From positions 1,426,001-1,490,000 of the forward strand of contig CP046174.1 in NCBI GenBank assembly GCA_017161075.1: DNA of 64,000 nucleotides, given 5' to 3'. The notes below the pieces were generated by a model. That model searched no databases. It was not told the origin of the DNA and worked only from the letters and a program-made list of their open reading frames with translations. Position 1 is the stretch's first letter, and each line of letters starts with the position of its first letter. A program made the position numbers and the translations under genes. This DNA comes from Erysipelotrichaceae bacterium 66202529. Its GTDB lineage: Bacteria > Bacillota_I > Bacilli_A > Erysipelotrichales > Erysipelotrichaceae. This document shows positions 43,113 to 53,243 of the stretch, piece by piece.

Positions 43113-44838
43113 TAAAGCAGCATGGATAGCCGCATTGCTGGCAGGGACACTGCTTCTTGCAGGGTGTCAGAATGTTCAGGAAACACAGACAACATCTGCA
43201 CAGACAACAAAGGCTTCTACAACAGAATCCAGCAGTAAGCTTTCTCTGGATACTGATGATTATTATACAAATATCAGCGATGCACAGCAGATACAGCTAA
43301 ATGAGCAAAGCGGTGACGTGAAGATAACGAAGGCCGGTACGTATCAGCTTAGTGGTACACTGCAAAATGGTTCTGTCATCGTGGACGCAAAGGATGCCGT
43401 TGTCCGTATCGTTTTGGATAATGCAAATATACAAAGTAAGGATAGTGCACCTGTGTATGTAAAGCAGGCAGAGAAGGTGATTATCTCCCTTTCGAAAGGG
43501 ACTGTTAGCACGCTGAAGGATTCAGCTTCGTATACAGTGGATGCGAAGGAGGAACCAAGCGCTGCTCTGTTTTCCAAGGCTGATCTGACGATTAACGGGG
43601 AGGGACTGTTACAAATAGATGCCTCCTATAAGAACGGGATACAGTGCAAGGATACTCTGAAGCTGGTGAATGCCAATCTGCAGATTACTGCTGAAAATGA
43701 TGGAATCAAGGCGAAGGATGAGCTGCTGATTTATAAGGGCAGCTATCATGTTACAGCACAGGGGGATGGCATTGTTACTACCAATGAGGAGAAAAAAGGA
43801 AATCTGAGCATCGAACAGGGGATCTTTACCATAAAGGCACAGCAGGACGGGATACAGAGTGCTGCGGACTTGCTGATCTATGATGGCAGCTTTACGATAA
43901 CCAGCGGAGGCGGCAGTGTGAACAAGGTGAGTTCCTCATCTGCACAGCAGCCATGGGGAGCATTCACTGATCATGATGAAACTTCTGAAAAGAGTCAGAA
44001 GGGAATCAAAGCTGGGGAAAATCTCATACTGTATCAGGGAAGCTATACAATCAGTGCACATGATGATGCTTTGCATGCCAATGGCGATGTGGAAATCCGG
44101 GATGGCACCTATACGCTGTCCAGTGATGATGACGGCATTCATGCGGATGATACGCTTACTGTTTATAAAGGAAGTATAGAGGTGAAACAATCCTATGAAG
44201 GTCTGGAGGGAAATACAATCACACTTCAAGGCGGGAATATATCCATCCAGGCAAGTGATGACGGTATCAATGCGGCTGGTGAGCTTGGAAATCCGCTGCT
44301 TACGATTGACGGTGGAACGATCTATGTCGATGCCAATGGAGATGGAGTGGATAGCAATCAGGATATCGTTATGAATGATGGAACGCTGGTTGTTATGGGA
44401 CCCACCGGTGGAGGAGACGGTGCTTTGGATTATGATGGCAGCTTTACTATGAACGGCGGTACTCTGCTTGCTGCTGGAAGCAGTGATATGGCAATGGCGC
44501 CTTCCTCATCCAGTAAACAGGTTTCTTTAATGATCAATGCGGATACAGTACAGTCAGCGAATACTATTTTGTATATACAGGACACGGATGGTAATCTGAT
44601 ATTGGGAGTTTCTCCTGCAAAAAGCTGGCAGAATGTAGTCCTTAGTTCTTCTGCGCTGAGCAAGGGCAGCACATATGAGGTTTATGTGGGAGGTACGCCG
44701 GCTAAAGTACAAAACGGTGTTGTTACGAAAGCTGATGGCGGCACTAAACTGACATCCCTTACAGTCAATGATACGATCACCCTTTATGGAAGTGGCGGTA
44801 TGCGAGGGGGTGGACAGGGAGGTGGAATGCACCCGTAA
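43102..44838 (+). CDS. Cthe_2159-type carbohydrate-binding lipoprotein
   Basis: The 578-residue protein starts with a lipoprotein signal (LLAGTLLLAGC, lipidated at the Cys) and a Thr/Ser-rich linker. It then has a long repetitive beta-helix with recurring turns such as GDGIVTTNE, QDGIQSAAD, DDALHANGD, DDGIHADDT and DDGINAAGE. This pattern matches Cthe_2159, a calcium- and polysaccharide-binding beta-helix family. It should sit on the outside of the membrane. The Gly-rich tail is GGMRGGGQGGGMHP. The start overlaps the DUF4956 stop, so it is translationally coupled. Confidence 0.85.
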   Translation: MSYNKAAWIAALLAGTLLLAGCQNVQETQTTSAQTTKASTTESSSKLSLDTDDYYTNISDAQQIQLNEQSGDVKITKAGTYQLSGTLQNGSVIVDAKDAVVRIVLDNANIQSKDSAPVYVKQAEKVIISLSKGTVSTLKDSASYTVDAKEEPSAALFSKADLTINGEGLLQIDASYKNGIQCKDTLKLVNANLQITAENDGIKAKDELLIYKGSYHVTAQGDGIVTTNEEKKGNLSIEQGIFTIKAQQDGIQSAADLLIYDGSFTITSGGGSVNKVSSSSAQQPWGAFTDHDETSEKSQKGIKAGENLILYQGSYTISAHDDALHANGDVEIRDGTYTLSSDDDGIHADDTLTVYKGSIEVKQSYEGLEGNTITLQGGNISIQASDDGINAAGELGNPLLTIDGGTIYVDANGDGVDSNQDIVMNDGTLVVMGPTGGGDGALDYDGSFTMNGGTLLAAGSSDMAMAPSSSSKQVSLMINADTVQSANTILYIQDTDGNLILGVSPAKSWQNVVLSSSALSKGSTYEVYVGGTPAKVQNGVVTKADGGTKLTSLTVNDTITLYGSGGMRGGGQGGGMHP

Positions 44839-45182
44839 GAAAGGCAGACTGCAGATTGTTTATATAGTACAATCTGCAGTTTTATATTGTGGTTTTATAT
44901 TATCTGGTAATTTGATCCTATTCGGCAGTATTATCCTGTCTGGCAGTTTCATTTCATCCATACAAATTTATACTATCTGGCGATTTTATTCCTTCTGACA
45001 ATTTCATTTAATCGGATAAGCTAGCTTATACAAACATATGGATCTATCTAATGGTTTTAATCTGTCCGCTATTTCACCGGATAAATTTATTACACCAGAC
45101 AGGTTTGATCTGTTCAGTAAATAAAAAACTGCACAATCCCTTTCATAAAATGATTTTCTAGAGAGGGTTGGACAAATTTCAG
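44839..45182. repeat. Gene-free stretch with degenerate short repeats
   Basis: From about 44897 to 45015 a loose motif close to TCTGGCAATTTCATTCC recurs five or six times with much variation and uneven spacing. It may be the remains of a tandem repeat. No gene is seen. Confidence 0.4.
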
Positions 45183-45211
45183 TTGTATATGCGTTAAAAT
45201 GACCTTATAAT
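45183..45211 (+). promoter_or_regulatory. Promoter of the EAL-domain gene
   Basis: TTGTAT at 45183-45188 and TATAAT at 45206-45211 are 17 bp apart, 88 bp before the start codon. Confidence 0.65.
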
Positions 45212-45298
45212 AGGGATGTAACAAAAAAAGGGGAGTTTATCCTTTCCATAAAATAAAATTAAACATAAATGTAGTAGAAGAAGGGAGGCAGCCGGAAT

Positions 45299-47521
45299 AT
45301 GAAAAAGCATGGATCCATCAAACAGGCGATTGCAATAGCTGTCGTCAGTCTCCTGTTTCTTGCCTGCATCGCGGGGTTTTATATCAATCGGATACGGGAT
45401 AGCCTGATAACCGATTTAAAAAACAATGTTCAGGAAATAGCAGCTTCTACTACAACGGCGGTGGAAATACGGATTCACGATCATATGTCAACCCTGGAAA
45501 ATATCTCCTATATGCTTCAAAATGAGCATACCACAGATACCAAGCAGCTGCTTCATGCGCTCATGACGGCCAGTGAAAACAGTGAATTTATGCGATATGG
45601 AATCACGGACGAAAAAGGAAACTGCCTGACCACGGATGGCGTGCAGTTTTATGTAGGAGACCGTGATTATTTTAAACAGGCATTAAAAGGGAATGCATCC
45701 TTTTCTGATACCTTGCATGATAAAATCGGCGGCTATGATCTGAATGTATTTGCTGTTCCGGTTCGAGGCGATGACGGCAGTATAAAAAATGTTCTGTTTG
45801 CTTCGAGTAAAACAAAGGATCTGGCAGATAAACTGCTGATGGATTTGTATGATGGTAAAGGATTTAGTGCGATTGGAGATAATGATGGAAATATCGTTCT
45901 GAATTCCAATAGTCCCAATGCCAGCCAGCAGATGCATAATCTGAATCAGCTCACATTTTACGATGCGTTCAGTACGGAACGGCTACGGCAGCAGAAAAGT
46001 GGTATTGTAAAATTCAGGTCTGTAAATGGTGAGGACCGCTATCTTGCCTATGAGCCACTGGGCTATAATAATTGGTATGTATTTTCCGTCGTTCCGGTTA
46101 ATGTGGTTACCAGCCAGATCAATAATGTGATTCTGATTGCGGCGGCGACCTGGTTTCTGGTTGCGCTGGTTCTAAGTGCTATCATCTTTTATTTATATAT
46201 GTCAAGAATGCGAAATGAAAAGAAAATTGATAAGGTGGTATTCTATGATGATCTTACCTCACACTATAATTACAACAAATTTCGTATGGATGTGCAGCTA
46301 CTGCTGGATAAAGGTCTGGGTAAGGATTATGCACTGATTGAATTCGATGTCAGTGATTTTAAGCTATTGAATGAGCTGTATGGTTATCAGGGCGGAGATC
46401 AGCTGTTGATTACTACCATGCGGCTATGTGAGGAAAACTGCACGCATGATGAGCGGTGTGCGAGAATATCGGCTGATCGTTTCATTGTATTATGGAAAAT
46501 GCGTAACCGAGAAAGCATAGCGGAGCGCTATGATATGCTCATGTTCAAGATACAGGAGCATATGCGTAAGCAAAGAGAGCAGTTTAAGGCAGATTTCTAT
46601 GCAGGAGTGTATCTGCTGCAGGAAGCTGACCGGGAATTTTCTCCATGCCATGATCGCTGTGTGCATGCGAAAACGTTGGGAAAATCAGAAAAGAAACAGC
46701 ATTGTACCTTCTTCAGTGAGGAGATGTATGCGACGATGCTGCATCAGAAGCGTCTGGAGGGTCAGATGGAGCAGGCGCTCAAGAACAAGGAGTTCAAGGT
46801 ATATCTGCAGCCAAAGGTTACCCTGTGTGATGGAATTGTTCATAGTGCGGAGGCGCTGGTACGCTGGGATTCCTCGATGTTTGGAATGCTGCCGCCGTAT
46901 CAGTTCATACCGTTATTTGAACGCAACGGCTTTCTGGAACAGCTCGATATGTATATGATGGATGAGGTCTGCAAGCTGCTGAAAGGCTGGCAGGACACAT
47001 ATCCTTCTCTGCGTATTTCCATCAATGTCTCCAGAATGTATATTTTCCGTCCGGGCTTTGCAAAGCGTGTGCTGGATATTGTGGAGCGCAATGCAGTCTC
47101 AGCGCAGCAGCTGGAAATTGAGATTACAGAAAGTGTTATATTTGATCGCAGTACGGAGCTGTTTGCCATCATTCAGGAGCTGCGTTCCTATGGCTTCCGT
47201 ATTTCTATGGATGATTTTGGCAGCGGTTATTCCTCTTTGAATATGCTTAAGGACATACCAATTGATACGATTAAGCTGGATCAGGTGTTCTTCCAGACGA
47301 ATCATGGCAATACACAGCGTGCCAGGGATATTGTCGGCGGTGTTCTGAGTCTTGCGAAAACGCTTGGTATCCACAGTGTTGCGGAGGGAATCGAGCAGGA
47401 GGATGAGGTTGCCTTTTTAAAGGCGCATGGCTGTGATGAAATACAGGGATATTATTATTCCAGGCCATTATGCGTAAAGGACTTTGAAGCGTATATTCAT
47501 GAACGAAATCACCAGGAATAA
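45299..47521 (+). CDS. Sensor with degenerate GGDEF and intact EAL domain
   Basis: The 740-residue membrane protein has a helix at about 11-27, an extracytoplasmic Cache-like sensor (30-275), a second helix (278-300), a GGDEF-fold domain (310-480) and an EAL domain (490-735). The GGDEF signature reads SADRF at 391-395, so cyclase activity is unlikely. The EAL domain keeps EALVRW (518-523), NVS, ITES, DDFGSGYSSL, KLD and AEGIEQ, so it should hydrolyse cyclic di-GMP. The GGDEF part may bind GTP as a regulator. A promoter lies at 45183 and a strong terminator after the gene. It is monocistronic. Confidence 0.9.
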   Translation: MKKHGSIKQAIAIAVVSLLFLACIAGFYINRIRDSLITDLKNNVQEIAASTTTAVEIRIHDHMSTLENISYMLQNEHTTDTKQLLHALMTASENSEFMRYGITDEKGNCLTTDGVQFYVGDRDYFKQALKGNASFSDTLHDKIGGYDLNVFAVPVRGDDGSIKNVLFASSKTKDLADKLLMDLYDGKGFSAIGDNDGNIVLNSNSPNASQQMHNLNQLTFYDAFSTERLRQQKSGIVKFRSVNGEDRYLAYEPLGYNNWYVFSVVPVNVVTSQINNVILIAAATWFLVALVLSAIIFYLYMSRMRNEKKIDKVVFYDDLTSHYNYNKFRMDVQLLLDKGLGKDYALIEFDVSDFKLLNELYGYQGGDQLLITTMRLCEENCTHDERCARISADRFIVLWKMRNRESIAERYDMLMFKIQEHMRKQREQFKADFYAGVYLLQEADREFSPCHDRCVHAKTLGKSEKKQHCTFFSEEMYATMLHQKRLEGQMEQALKNKEFKVYLQPKVTLCDGIVHSAEALVRWDSSMFGMLPPYQFIPLFERNGFLEQLDMYMMDEVCKLLKGWQDTYPSLRISINVSRMYIFRPGFAKRVLDIVERNAVSAQQLEIEITESVIFDRSTELFAIIQELRSYGFRISMDDFGSGYSSLNMLKDIPIDTIKLDQVFFQTNHGNTQRARDIVGGVLSLAKTLGIHSVAEGIEQEDEVAFLKAHGCDEIQGYYYSRPLCVKDFEAYIHERNHQE

Positions 47522-47601
47522 TGTGTGAGTATTCATAGCATAAGAGATGCAATGTAGTACTGTGGTTCTTATGTATAAATGGGAAATGCTGTATAGTAAA
47601 A

Positions 47602-47646
47602 GAAGAAGGAAAGCTCCTAGCTCAGGAAAGTTCCTTCTTCTTTTTC
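47602..47646 (+). terminator. Intrinsic terminator of the EAL gene
   Basis: GAAGAAGGAA (47602-47611) and TTCCTTCTTC (47631-47640) are perfect 10-bp arms, followed by TTTTTC. Confidence 0.8.
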
Positions 47647-47763
47647 ATTGCTTGTAGATGTGCTATAAAATGCATTGGTCCTGCATTCATCATGCTGTAC
47701 GCTTTTATTATGTATATAGGACAGCTTTCAACCATGGCTGTGACCGTATTTCTGGTTTACCGC

Positions 47764-49695
47764 TTATTTCAATGCAGCTACCTGCCTCAGCCAAAGGGCA
47801 GCACTGGCATCGCTTGGCATTCTCCAGTCACCACGCGGGGACAGGCAGATGGAACCGATTTTTACACCATCCGGAAGGCAATTCCGCTTAAATTGCTGGC
47901 TAAAGAAACGACGGTAAAACGTTTGCATGGTGTTTATGATAGCCTCTCGTTTTTCTGTCCCAAAGGCGATGCAGGCAAGCTCCAGAATTTTTGCAGGAGC
48001 ATAACCGTTTCGCAGCATATGATAGAGAAAGAAATCATGATAGTCATAGGAGCCGATGGAATCCTCCGTTATCTGTGCAATTTCTCCATTATCCTTTGGC
48101 GGCAGCAGCTCCGGTGAAACAGGGGTAGCACAGATATCCCTTAATACAGCAGCGATATCTGATCGTCCCTGTTCCTGCATAGCTTCTGCATAGGTTTCCA
48201 CGAGATAGCGGACAAGTGTTTTGGGGATGGATGCATTGACCGCATACATAGACATGTGATCCCCGTTGTAGGTGCACCAGCCAAGGGCAAGCTCACTCAG
48301 GTCTCCGGTACCCAGTACGATGCCGTTATATGCATTGGCAAGATCCATCAGAATCTGTGTGCGCTCTCTCGCCTGCGTGTTTTCATAGGTGATATCCTGC
48401 AGGCTTGCATCATGTCCGATATCCTGGAAATGCTGCTGGCATGCGTCATGGATAAAGATTTCCCTGCTGGTGGTATGCAGTGCTTCCATGAGCTTATGTG
48501 AATTGCCCTGTGTGCGCTTCGTCGTACCGAAGCCGGGCATCGTAACAGCGATGATGTTTTTGCTGGGGAGCTTGATTCGCTCAAAAGCCATGCTTGCGAC
48601 TATAAGGGCCAAGGTGGAATCCAGACCGCCGGAGATACCGATCAGCAGATGCTCACAGTGTATTTTTTTCAGCCGCTGAGAAAGTCCTGCGGCCTGCATG
48701 TTCAGAATCTGCATACAGCGGCTGCTGCGCAGGGTGGGGTTGGATGGGACGAAGGGATAAGGGGATATGGAGCGTGCTAGCTGAAGCGGGGAGGTGATAG
48801 GAGCCGTCTGAATGCATACCTCTGTATAAGGCTGTGAATCCTGCAGCTCTAATGCTGTCTGGAATTTCATACGTTCACTGCGGCACTTTTCCAGATCAAT
48901 CTCACCATACAGGATATGCTCCTCCTTTAGAATTTCTGATTCTGATATTATGGTACCGTTATCCGCAATGATATCATGTCCGCTGAATACCAGATCACTG
49001 GTGCTTTCACTGACACCGGCACTGGTATACACATAACCGCACATGGTCTTTGCGCTGTGTGTAGTGATCAGGGTCTTGCGGTAGTCACTTTTTCCGATGA
49101 TTTCATTGCTGGCGGACAGATTAACAATCACATTCGCTCCATGACAGACATGCCTTGTTGAGGGTGGCACAGGCACCCAGAGATCCTCACATAGCTCACC
49201 AGCTATGATTGCTTCACTTGTCACATCATGAATCAGTAAATTCTCCGTAAAGGGAATCGTTTCGCCAAACAGGGAAATGGTGTCTCCTAGACGCTGCGTG
49301 CTGCTGGAAAACCAGCGCTTTTCATAAAATTCATTATAATTGGGTACATAGGTTTTTGGAACGATGCCGAGAAGCTTGTGCTTATATAGAAAGGCTGCAC
49401 AGTTAAATAAATGATTGCCCTGACGGACTGGCAGACCGATTGCGATTATGGCTTCACTTTCATTCTCATCCCGCAGCGTTTTCAAAGCCGCAAGACATTC
49501 ATCCAGCAGAACAGACTGATATAGCAGATCCTGACAGGTATAGCCACATAGTGACAGCTCAGGAAATACTGCAAGCCGTACATCCTTATCCAATGCTTGA
49601 AGCAGTCTCTGTATGGCTTTGCGATTGGCGTCCACATCAGCGATGGAAACAACCGGAGTGATACAGGCAGCCTTCAAATATCCGTAATTTTTCAT
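47764..49695 (-). CDS. nadE: NAD(+) synthetase, glutamine-hydrolysing
   Basis: The 643-residue protein is a complete glutamine-dependent NAD+ synthetase. The nitrilase-fold half keeps its triad: Glu46 (VFPELSLCGY), Lys114 (PKTYVPNY) and Cys169 (GELCEDLW). The synthetase half has the P-loop GISGGLDST. It releases ammonia from glutamine and passes it to adenylated deamido-NAD. The start at 49695 has GAGGT eight bases upstream; the frame is open to 49731. This is the second NAD synthetase in the window and the one with normal glutaminase residues (compare 2034-3683). It stands alone. Confidence 0.93.
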   Translation of the reverse strand: MKNYGYLKAACITPVVSIADVDANRKAIQRLLQALDKDVRLAVFPELSLCGYTCQDLLYQSVLLDECLAALKTLRDENESEAIIAIGLPVRQGNHLFNCAAFLYKHKLLGIVPKTYVPNYNEFYEKRWFSSSTQRLGDTISLFGETIPFTENLLIHDVTSEAIIAGELCEDLWVPVPPSTRHVCHGANVIVNLSASNEIIGKSDYRKTLITTHSAKTMCGYVYTSAGVSESTSDLVFSGHDIIADNGTIISESEILKEEHILYGEIDLEKCRSERMKFQTALELQDSQPYTEVCIQTAPITSPLQLARSISPYPFVPSNPTLRSSRCMQILNMQAAGLSQRLKKIHCEHLLIGISGGLDSTLALIVASMAFERIKLPSKNIIAVTMPGFGTTKRTQGNSHKLMEALHTTSREIFIHDACQQHFQDIGHDASLQDITYENTQARERTQILMDLANAYNGIVLGTGDLSELALGWCTYNGDHMSMYAVNASIPKTLVRYLVETYAEAMQEQGRSDIAAVLRDICATPVSPELLPPKDNGEIAQITEDSIGSYDYHDFFLYHMLRNGYAPAKILELACIAFGTEKREAIINTMQTFYRRFFSQQFKRNCLPDGVKIGSICLSPRGDWRMPSDASAALWLRQVAALK

Positions 49696-49943
49696 AAGGG
49701 TTGACCTCACTTTCGTGTTTAGTATAAGCAAAAAGCCGGCAAATTACAACAATTTCATGCACTGGCAGCTGTTGTCAGCTTGTCTTTCCCTTGAAAAAGA
49801 GCTACAATGAAGTCAGGAAGGGATTGTGAAACTATGCTTGTCCACTCGGACAAAAGAAAAAAGCGTACATCCAAACAATATATTCAGCCGGGCCCTGTAA
49901 GGTAGTTGATTGCATACAATACAGGAAATGTGAGGCTGAAAAA

Positions 49944-50870
49944 ATGAACAAAGAAAAAATGAATTATGAACAGCGTCTGTTGCATCTGACCGTAGCGGCG
50001 GGAATTTTGTTTTCCGTAATTGAGGTCATGATGGCAATCTATACAAATTCACAGGCGGTGCTGATGGACAGTATCTATGACGGAGCGGAGGCAGTTGTCC
50101 TCGCACTGATGGTATTCTTCGTACCATTATTCTATCGTCCCTGTTCAGAGCGCAAGCCCTAAGGATATGCTCAACTGGAATCGTTCTTTCTGCTGGCAAA
50201 GGGCGGTTTTCTTGCGGCCGTTACCATCGGCTTGATCGTTGGTAACATACAAATGATCGTCAATGGCGGAAACCATGTAGATCAGGGATTGATTGGCTGG
50301 TTTGAATTATTTCTTGCGGTATTGTCGGCAGCGATACTTATCGTGCTTATGCTTATGAACCGCAAAGTGGATTCCCCGTTGATTAAGGCGGAATTGCTGG
50401 GATGGAAAATTGATGTCTGCAGCAGTATCGGAGTCGCCATTGCCTTTTTATGTGCCAATTTGTTAAAGGAAAGCTCCTTTGCGTGGCTGTCTGCCTATGT
50501 TGATCAGATCATCGCTATTTTGATTACAATGATTATGCTGCCACAGCCCTGCCGCATGATGAAGGATGCGTTTCGCAGTCTGATTTTGTTTGCTCCAAAG
50601 GATGAGGTAACCCAGCATATCCGAGGGCTTGCGGATCAGGAATTTGAACGGTATTCCTATATACCGACCTTCTACAATATCATTCAAACCGGGCGCAGGC
50701 TCTGGGTGGAAATTTATATTCAAAACGATACGAATATGATCAATGTAACACAGCTTGCAGTCATACAGAAGCAGTTACATGAGGCTTTGCAGGATAGCTA
50801 TGACGATGTATATGTAGAAATTACACCGGATATTCCGGATATGGCTACACCAAATGAAAAAAGCCGCTGA
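49944..50870 (+). pseudogene. Cation diffusion facilitator gene interrupted by a stop codon
   Basis: The frame encodes a cation efflux (CDF) transporter of about 308 residues: a first helix, LMDSIYDGAEAVV in the metal-site region, KP-GYAQLES, LLGWKIDVCSSIGVAI and a C-terminal cytoplasmic domain with YVEITPDIP. It is broken once by an in-frame TAA at 50160-50162, where the family has an aromatic residue (KPYGYAQLE). Both sides stay in the same frame, with no other damage. This is either a recent nonsense mutation or a sequencing error. The ribosome site GAGG is intact. Two smaller products cannot be excluded. Confidence 0.85.
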
Positions 50871-51325
50871 TGCGGGCTTATGATTTATAGGAATAGACAC
50901 CGGCAGGATGCAGGGTCTCAGGGAAGAGGCTTTGCATCCTTTTATATGGAAAGTACTTACCATGCACATTAGGTTACTGACTTTAACAAAGAAGGAACAT
51001 ACGGTACAAAAGGATGGATGAGCTTTGATTTCATGCTTCTCATATACCCAAAGACGAGAAATGGCAGTTTATGCAGACATATTTTTTATTGCTTAAAAGC
51101 GGAGTCTCCAGACTGTTTCATCTGGCTATTTGAATGGTATAGGATCATTTACAGCTTTTATGATATGCAAATTTGTCCTAGAAAGAGGCTGATCAGAAGG
51201 AATAAACGTATTTTGAGCAGCTTTGTAGCCTTAACAAGCGTTACAGCATATTTCATACAAATGGTCAGGATTGAAAAATAGCCCTGTAATAGCCCTGTTC
51301 TTCATAGCTGTTAAGCAGCGAACGC
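50871..51325. other. Intergenic stretch without a convincing gene
   Basis: An 87-codon open frame (51018-51281) lacks a ribosome site and protein-like composition, so I do not call it. No tRNA, repeat or strong operator is seen. Confidence 0.45.
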
Positions 51326-51367
51326 AATAAAACGCAGCGTTTACCTGTTTCAGGAAATGCTGCGTCC
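51326..51367 (-). terminator. Terminator of the hydrogenase gene
   Basis: ACGCAGC (51332-51338) pairs with GCTGCGT (51359-51365). On the minus strand it is followed by TTTATT. Confidence 0.65.
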
Positions 51368-51411
51368 TTTCTAGCTTATACTTCTTATCCGATAATTCCT
51401 ATGCGTGCTGC

Positions 51412-52926
51412 TTATTCTTTGGTGAGCAGATCCAGGTTTTCTAGATAATCACTTTCAAATGCGAGCTTTTTATCTGCATCACTTGTATATTTCTTAACAA
51501 GGGCGCTGGATTTGATTACCGGCTGTAAGGTCCCGGCACCGGCAACACAGCCTCCCGGACATGCCATTCCCTCCAGCAGATAGCCGTTTCGCTTGCCCGC
51601 CTTTGCCATCATCAGCATCGTACGGCAGTTTTTCAGTCCTTCCGCAGAATCAATCAGAACCTCCTTTTCAGGATGCTCTTTCTGGATACACTGCTTAACA
51701 GCGTTCGCAACTCCACCGCTGACCGCAAAGCCACGACCGTTGGCTGTACCTTCCGCAAACGGTGCATCTGCTTCCACCTGTGGCAGATCAATGCCCTTTG
51801 CTTCAAACATTCCCATAACCTCCTCAAAGGTTAAGACAAAATCCACATCACTGCGCACACTCTTGCGGCTTGCTTCCAGCTTTTTGGCAGCGCAAGGCCC
51901 GATAAAGACAACCTTTGCATCCGGCTTCTGCTTTTTGATCAGACGACCGGTTAAAACCATCGGCGTCAAAGCCATGGAAATATACGGCTTGAAATCCGGG
52001 AACAGCTTCTTCGCCATCACTGACCAGGCAGGACAACAGGAGGTTGCCATAAACGGCTGCTGCTCCGGTACCTTGCTCAGGAAATCCTCAGCCTCCTCCA
52101 CGGTACATAAATCCGCACCGATCGCTACCTCGACAACATCTGCAAAGCCCAGCTCCTTTAAAGCACCCTTTACCTTTTCCGGAGTGACCGTAGGGCCGAA
52201 CTGGCCTACAAAGGCAGGGGCAATCGCCGCAATGACTTCCTTTCCGGATTTCATTGCATGAATGGTCTGGAAAATCTGTCCCTTATCAACAATCGCACCA
52301 AACGGGCAGTTGACAAGGCACATGCCGCAGGATACACACTTATCATAATCAATCTCCGCACGTCCCAGCTCATCGGAGGTAATCGCATCCATCCCACAGC
52401 TGCGCGCACACGGACGCTCCAGCTTATTGATGGCACCATATGGACAAACATCCATACAGCGTCCGCATTTGATACATTTCTCCTGATCGATATAGGATTT
52501 TCCATTCACCATGGAAATAGCATCCTTTGGACAAACCTCTTTACACGGATGTGCCAGACAGCCCTGACACGTATCGGTTACTACAACCGTTTTCTCTGGG
52601 CAAGCGTTGCAGGCAAACTTGATAACATTTACCAGCGGGTCATCATAATATTTTTCCGCAATGGCACTTTCCTCGATTCCATCGCTTAAAGAAGAATGCT
52701 CATCCATTTTTCGCAGCGGCAGACCGATTCCAAGGCGCAGACGCTCACCGACAATGGCACGCTCCAGGAAGATGGAGTCGCGGTATGTTGCACGTTCTCC
52801 CGGTATGATTTTAAATGGCAGCTTTTCGATATTACCTGCATAATCTCCACCTTCATAAGCAAGACGGGCAATTTCTGTAAAAACCTTTCTTCTTATATCA
52901 GTTACTGAATTGTAGATTCCTCTCAT
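51412..52926 (-). CDS. Monomeric [FeFe]-hydrogenase, group B-like
   Basis: The 504-residue protein has a ferredoxin-like N-terminal half with [4Fe-4S] motifs (CIKCGRCMDVCPYGAI and CVSCGMCLVNCPFGAI, plus Cys-rich segments before them). The catalytic H-cluster half follows, with ATSCCPAWS, GPCAAKKLEA and EGMACPGGCVAG. These three signatures hold the cysteines of the H-cluster. The Ala in CCPAW and the CAAKK form point to group B hydrogenases rather than the classical group A. It should reduce protons or oxidise H2 with ferredoxin; some group B members may have other roles. Maturation genes hydEFG are not in the window. A GAGGTG site precedes the ATG. Confidence 0.88.
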   Translation of the reverse strand: MRGIYNSVTDIRRKVFTEIARLAYEGGDYAGNIEKLPFKIIPGERATYRDSIFLERAIVGERLRLGIGLPLRKMDEHSSLSDGIEESAIAEKYYDDPLVNVIKFACNACPEKTVVVTDTCQGCLAHPCKEVCPKDAISMVNGKSYIDQEKCIKCGRCMDVCPYGAINKLERPCARSCGMDAITSDELGRAEIDYDKCVSCGMCLVNCPFGAIVDKGQIFQTIHAMKSGKEVIAAIAPAFVGQFGPTVTPEKVKGALKELGFADVVEVAIGADLCTVEEAEDFLSKVPEQQPFMATSCCPAWSVMAKKLFPDFKPYISMALTPMVLTGRLIKKQKPDAKVVFIGPCAAKKLEASRKSVRSDVDFVLTFEEVMGMFEAKGIDLPQVEADAPFAEGTANGRGFAVSGGVANAVKQCIQKEHPEKEVLIDSAEGLKNCRTMLMMAKAGKRNGYLLEGMACPGGCVAGAGTLQPVIKSSALVKKYTSDADKKLAFESDYLENLDLLTKE

Positions 52927-53243
52927 AACGTTTCACCTCGATTCCATTATACTGTATTTATGTTCATTTGTAAGCAGGAAATGAAAATTTGTGAATTTTT
53001 TCTTTTACCTGAATATACAGAGAAAATTCCAACCGAATACGTGGCTGCCTTTGGTATTTCAATCGCATAGAGCATTAGCTGTTCAAGAAGCAAGCAGGGC
53101 TGTATAAGCGAAATTGACGGTATTTCAAAGAAGTCTCATATCGCAGGTACCACTTGCATCCGTAACGGCATAGCGAACAGGCTCTGTTGTAGCAGGGACA
53201 TGCTTATTATAGGAACGGCTGTTAAGCGATATAGAAAAGGAAG
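52927..53243. other. Intergenic stretch before the tandem repeat
   Basis: The stretch holds the hydrogenase promoter (minus strand, AT-rich 52927-53030). I see no gene in the rest. Confidence 0.4.

Noticed and set aside
51018..51281. 87-codon open frame downstream of the CDF gene
   Set aside because: No ribosome site, no family motif and irregular composition; position alone does not support a gene.
51590..51615. A GCCCGCC-type match to the two-hairpin elements inside the hydrogenase gene
   Set aside because: It encodes the normal AKAGKRNGY segment of the enzyme and lacks the second hairpin arm, so it is chance.
51593..52689. Long plus-strand frames opposite the hydrogenase gene
   Set aside because: They are antisense to a clearly coding gene with all H-cluster motifs and have no start signals.
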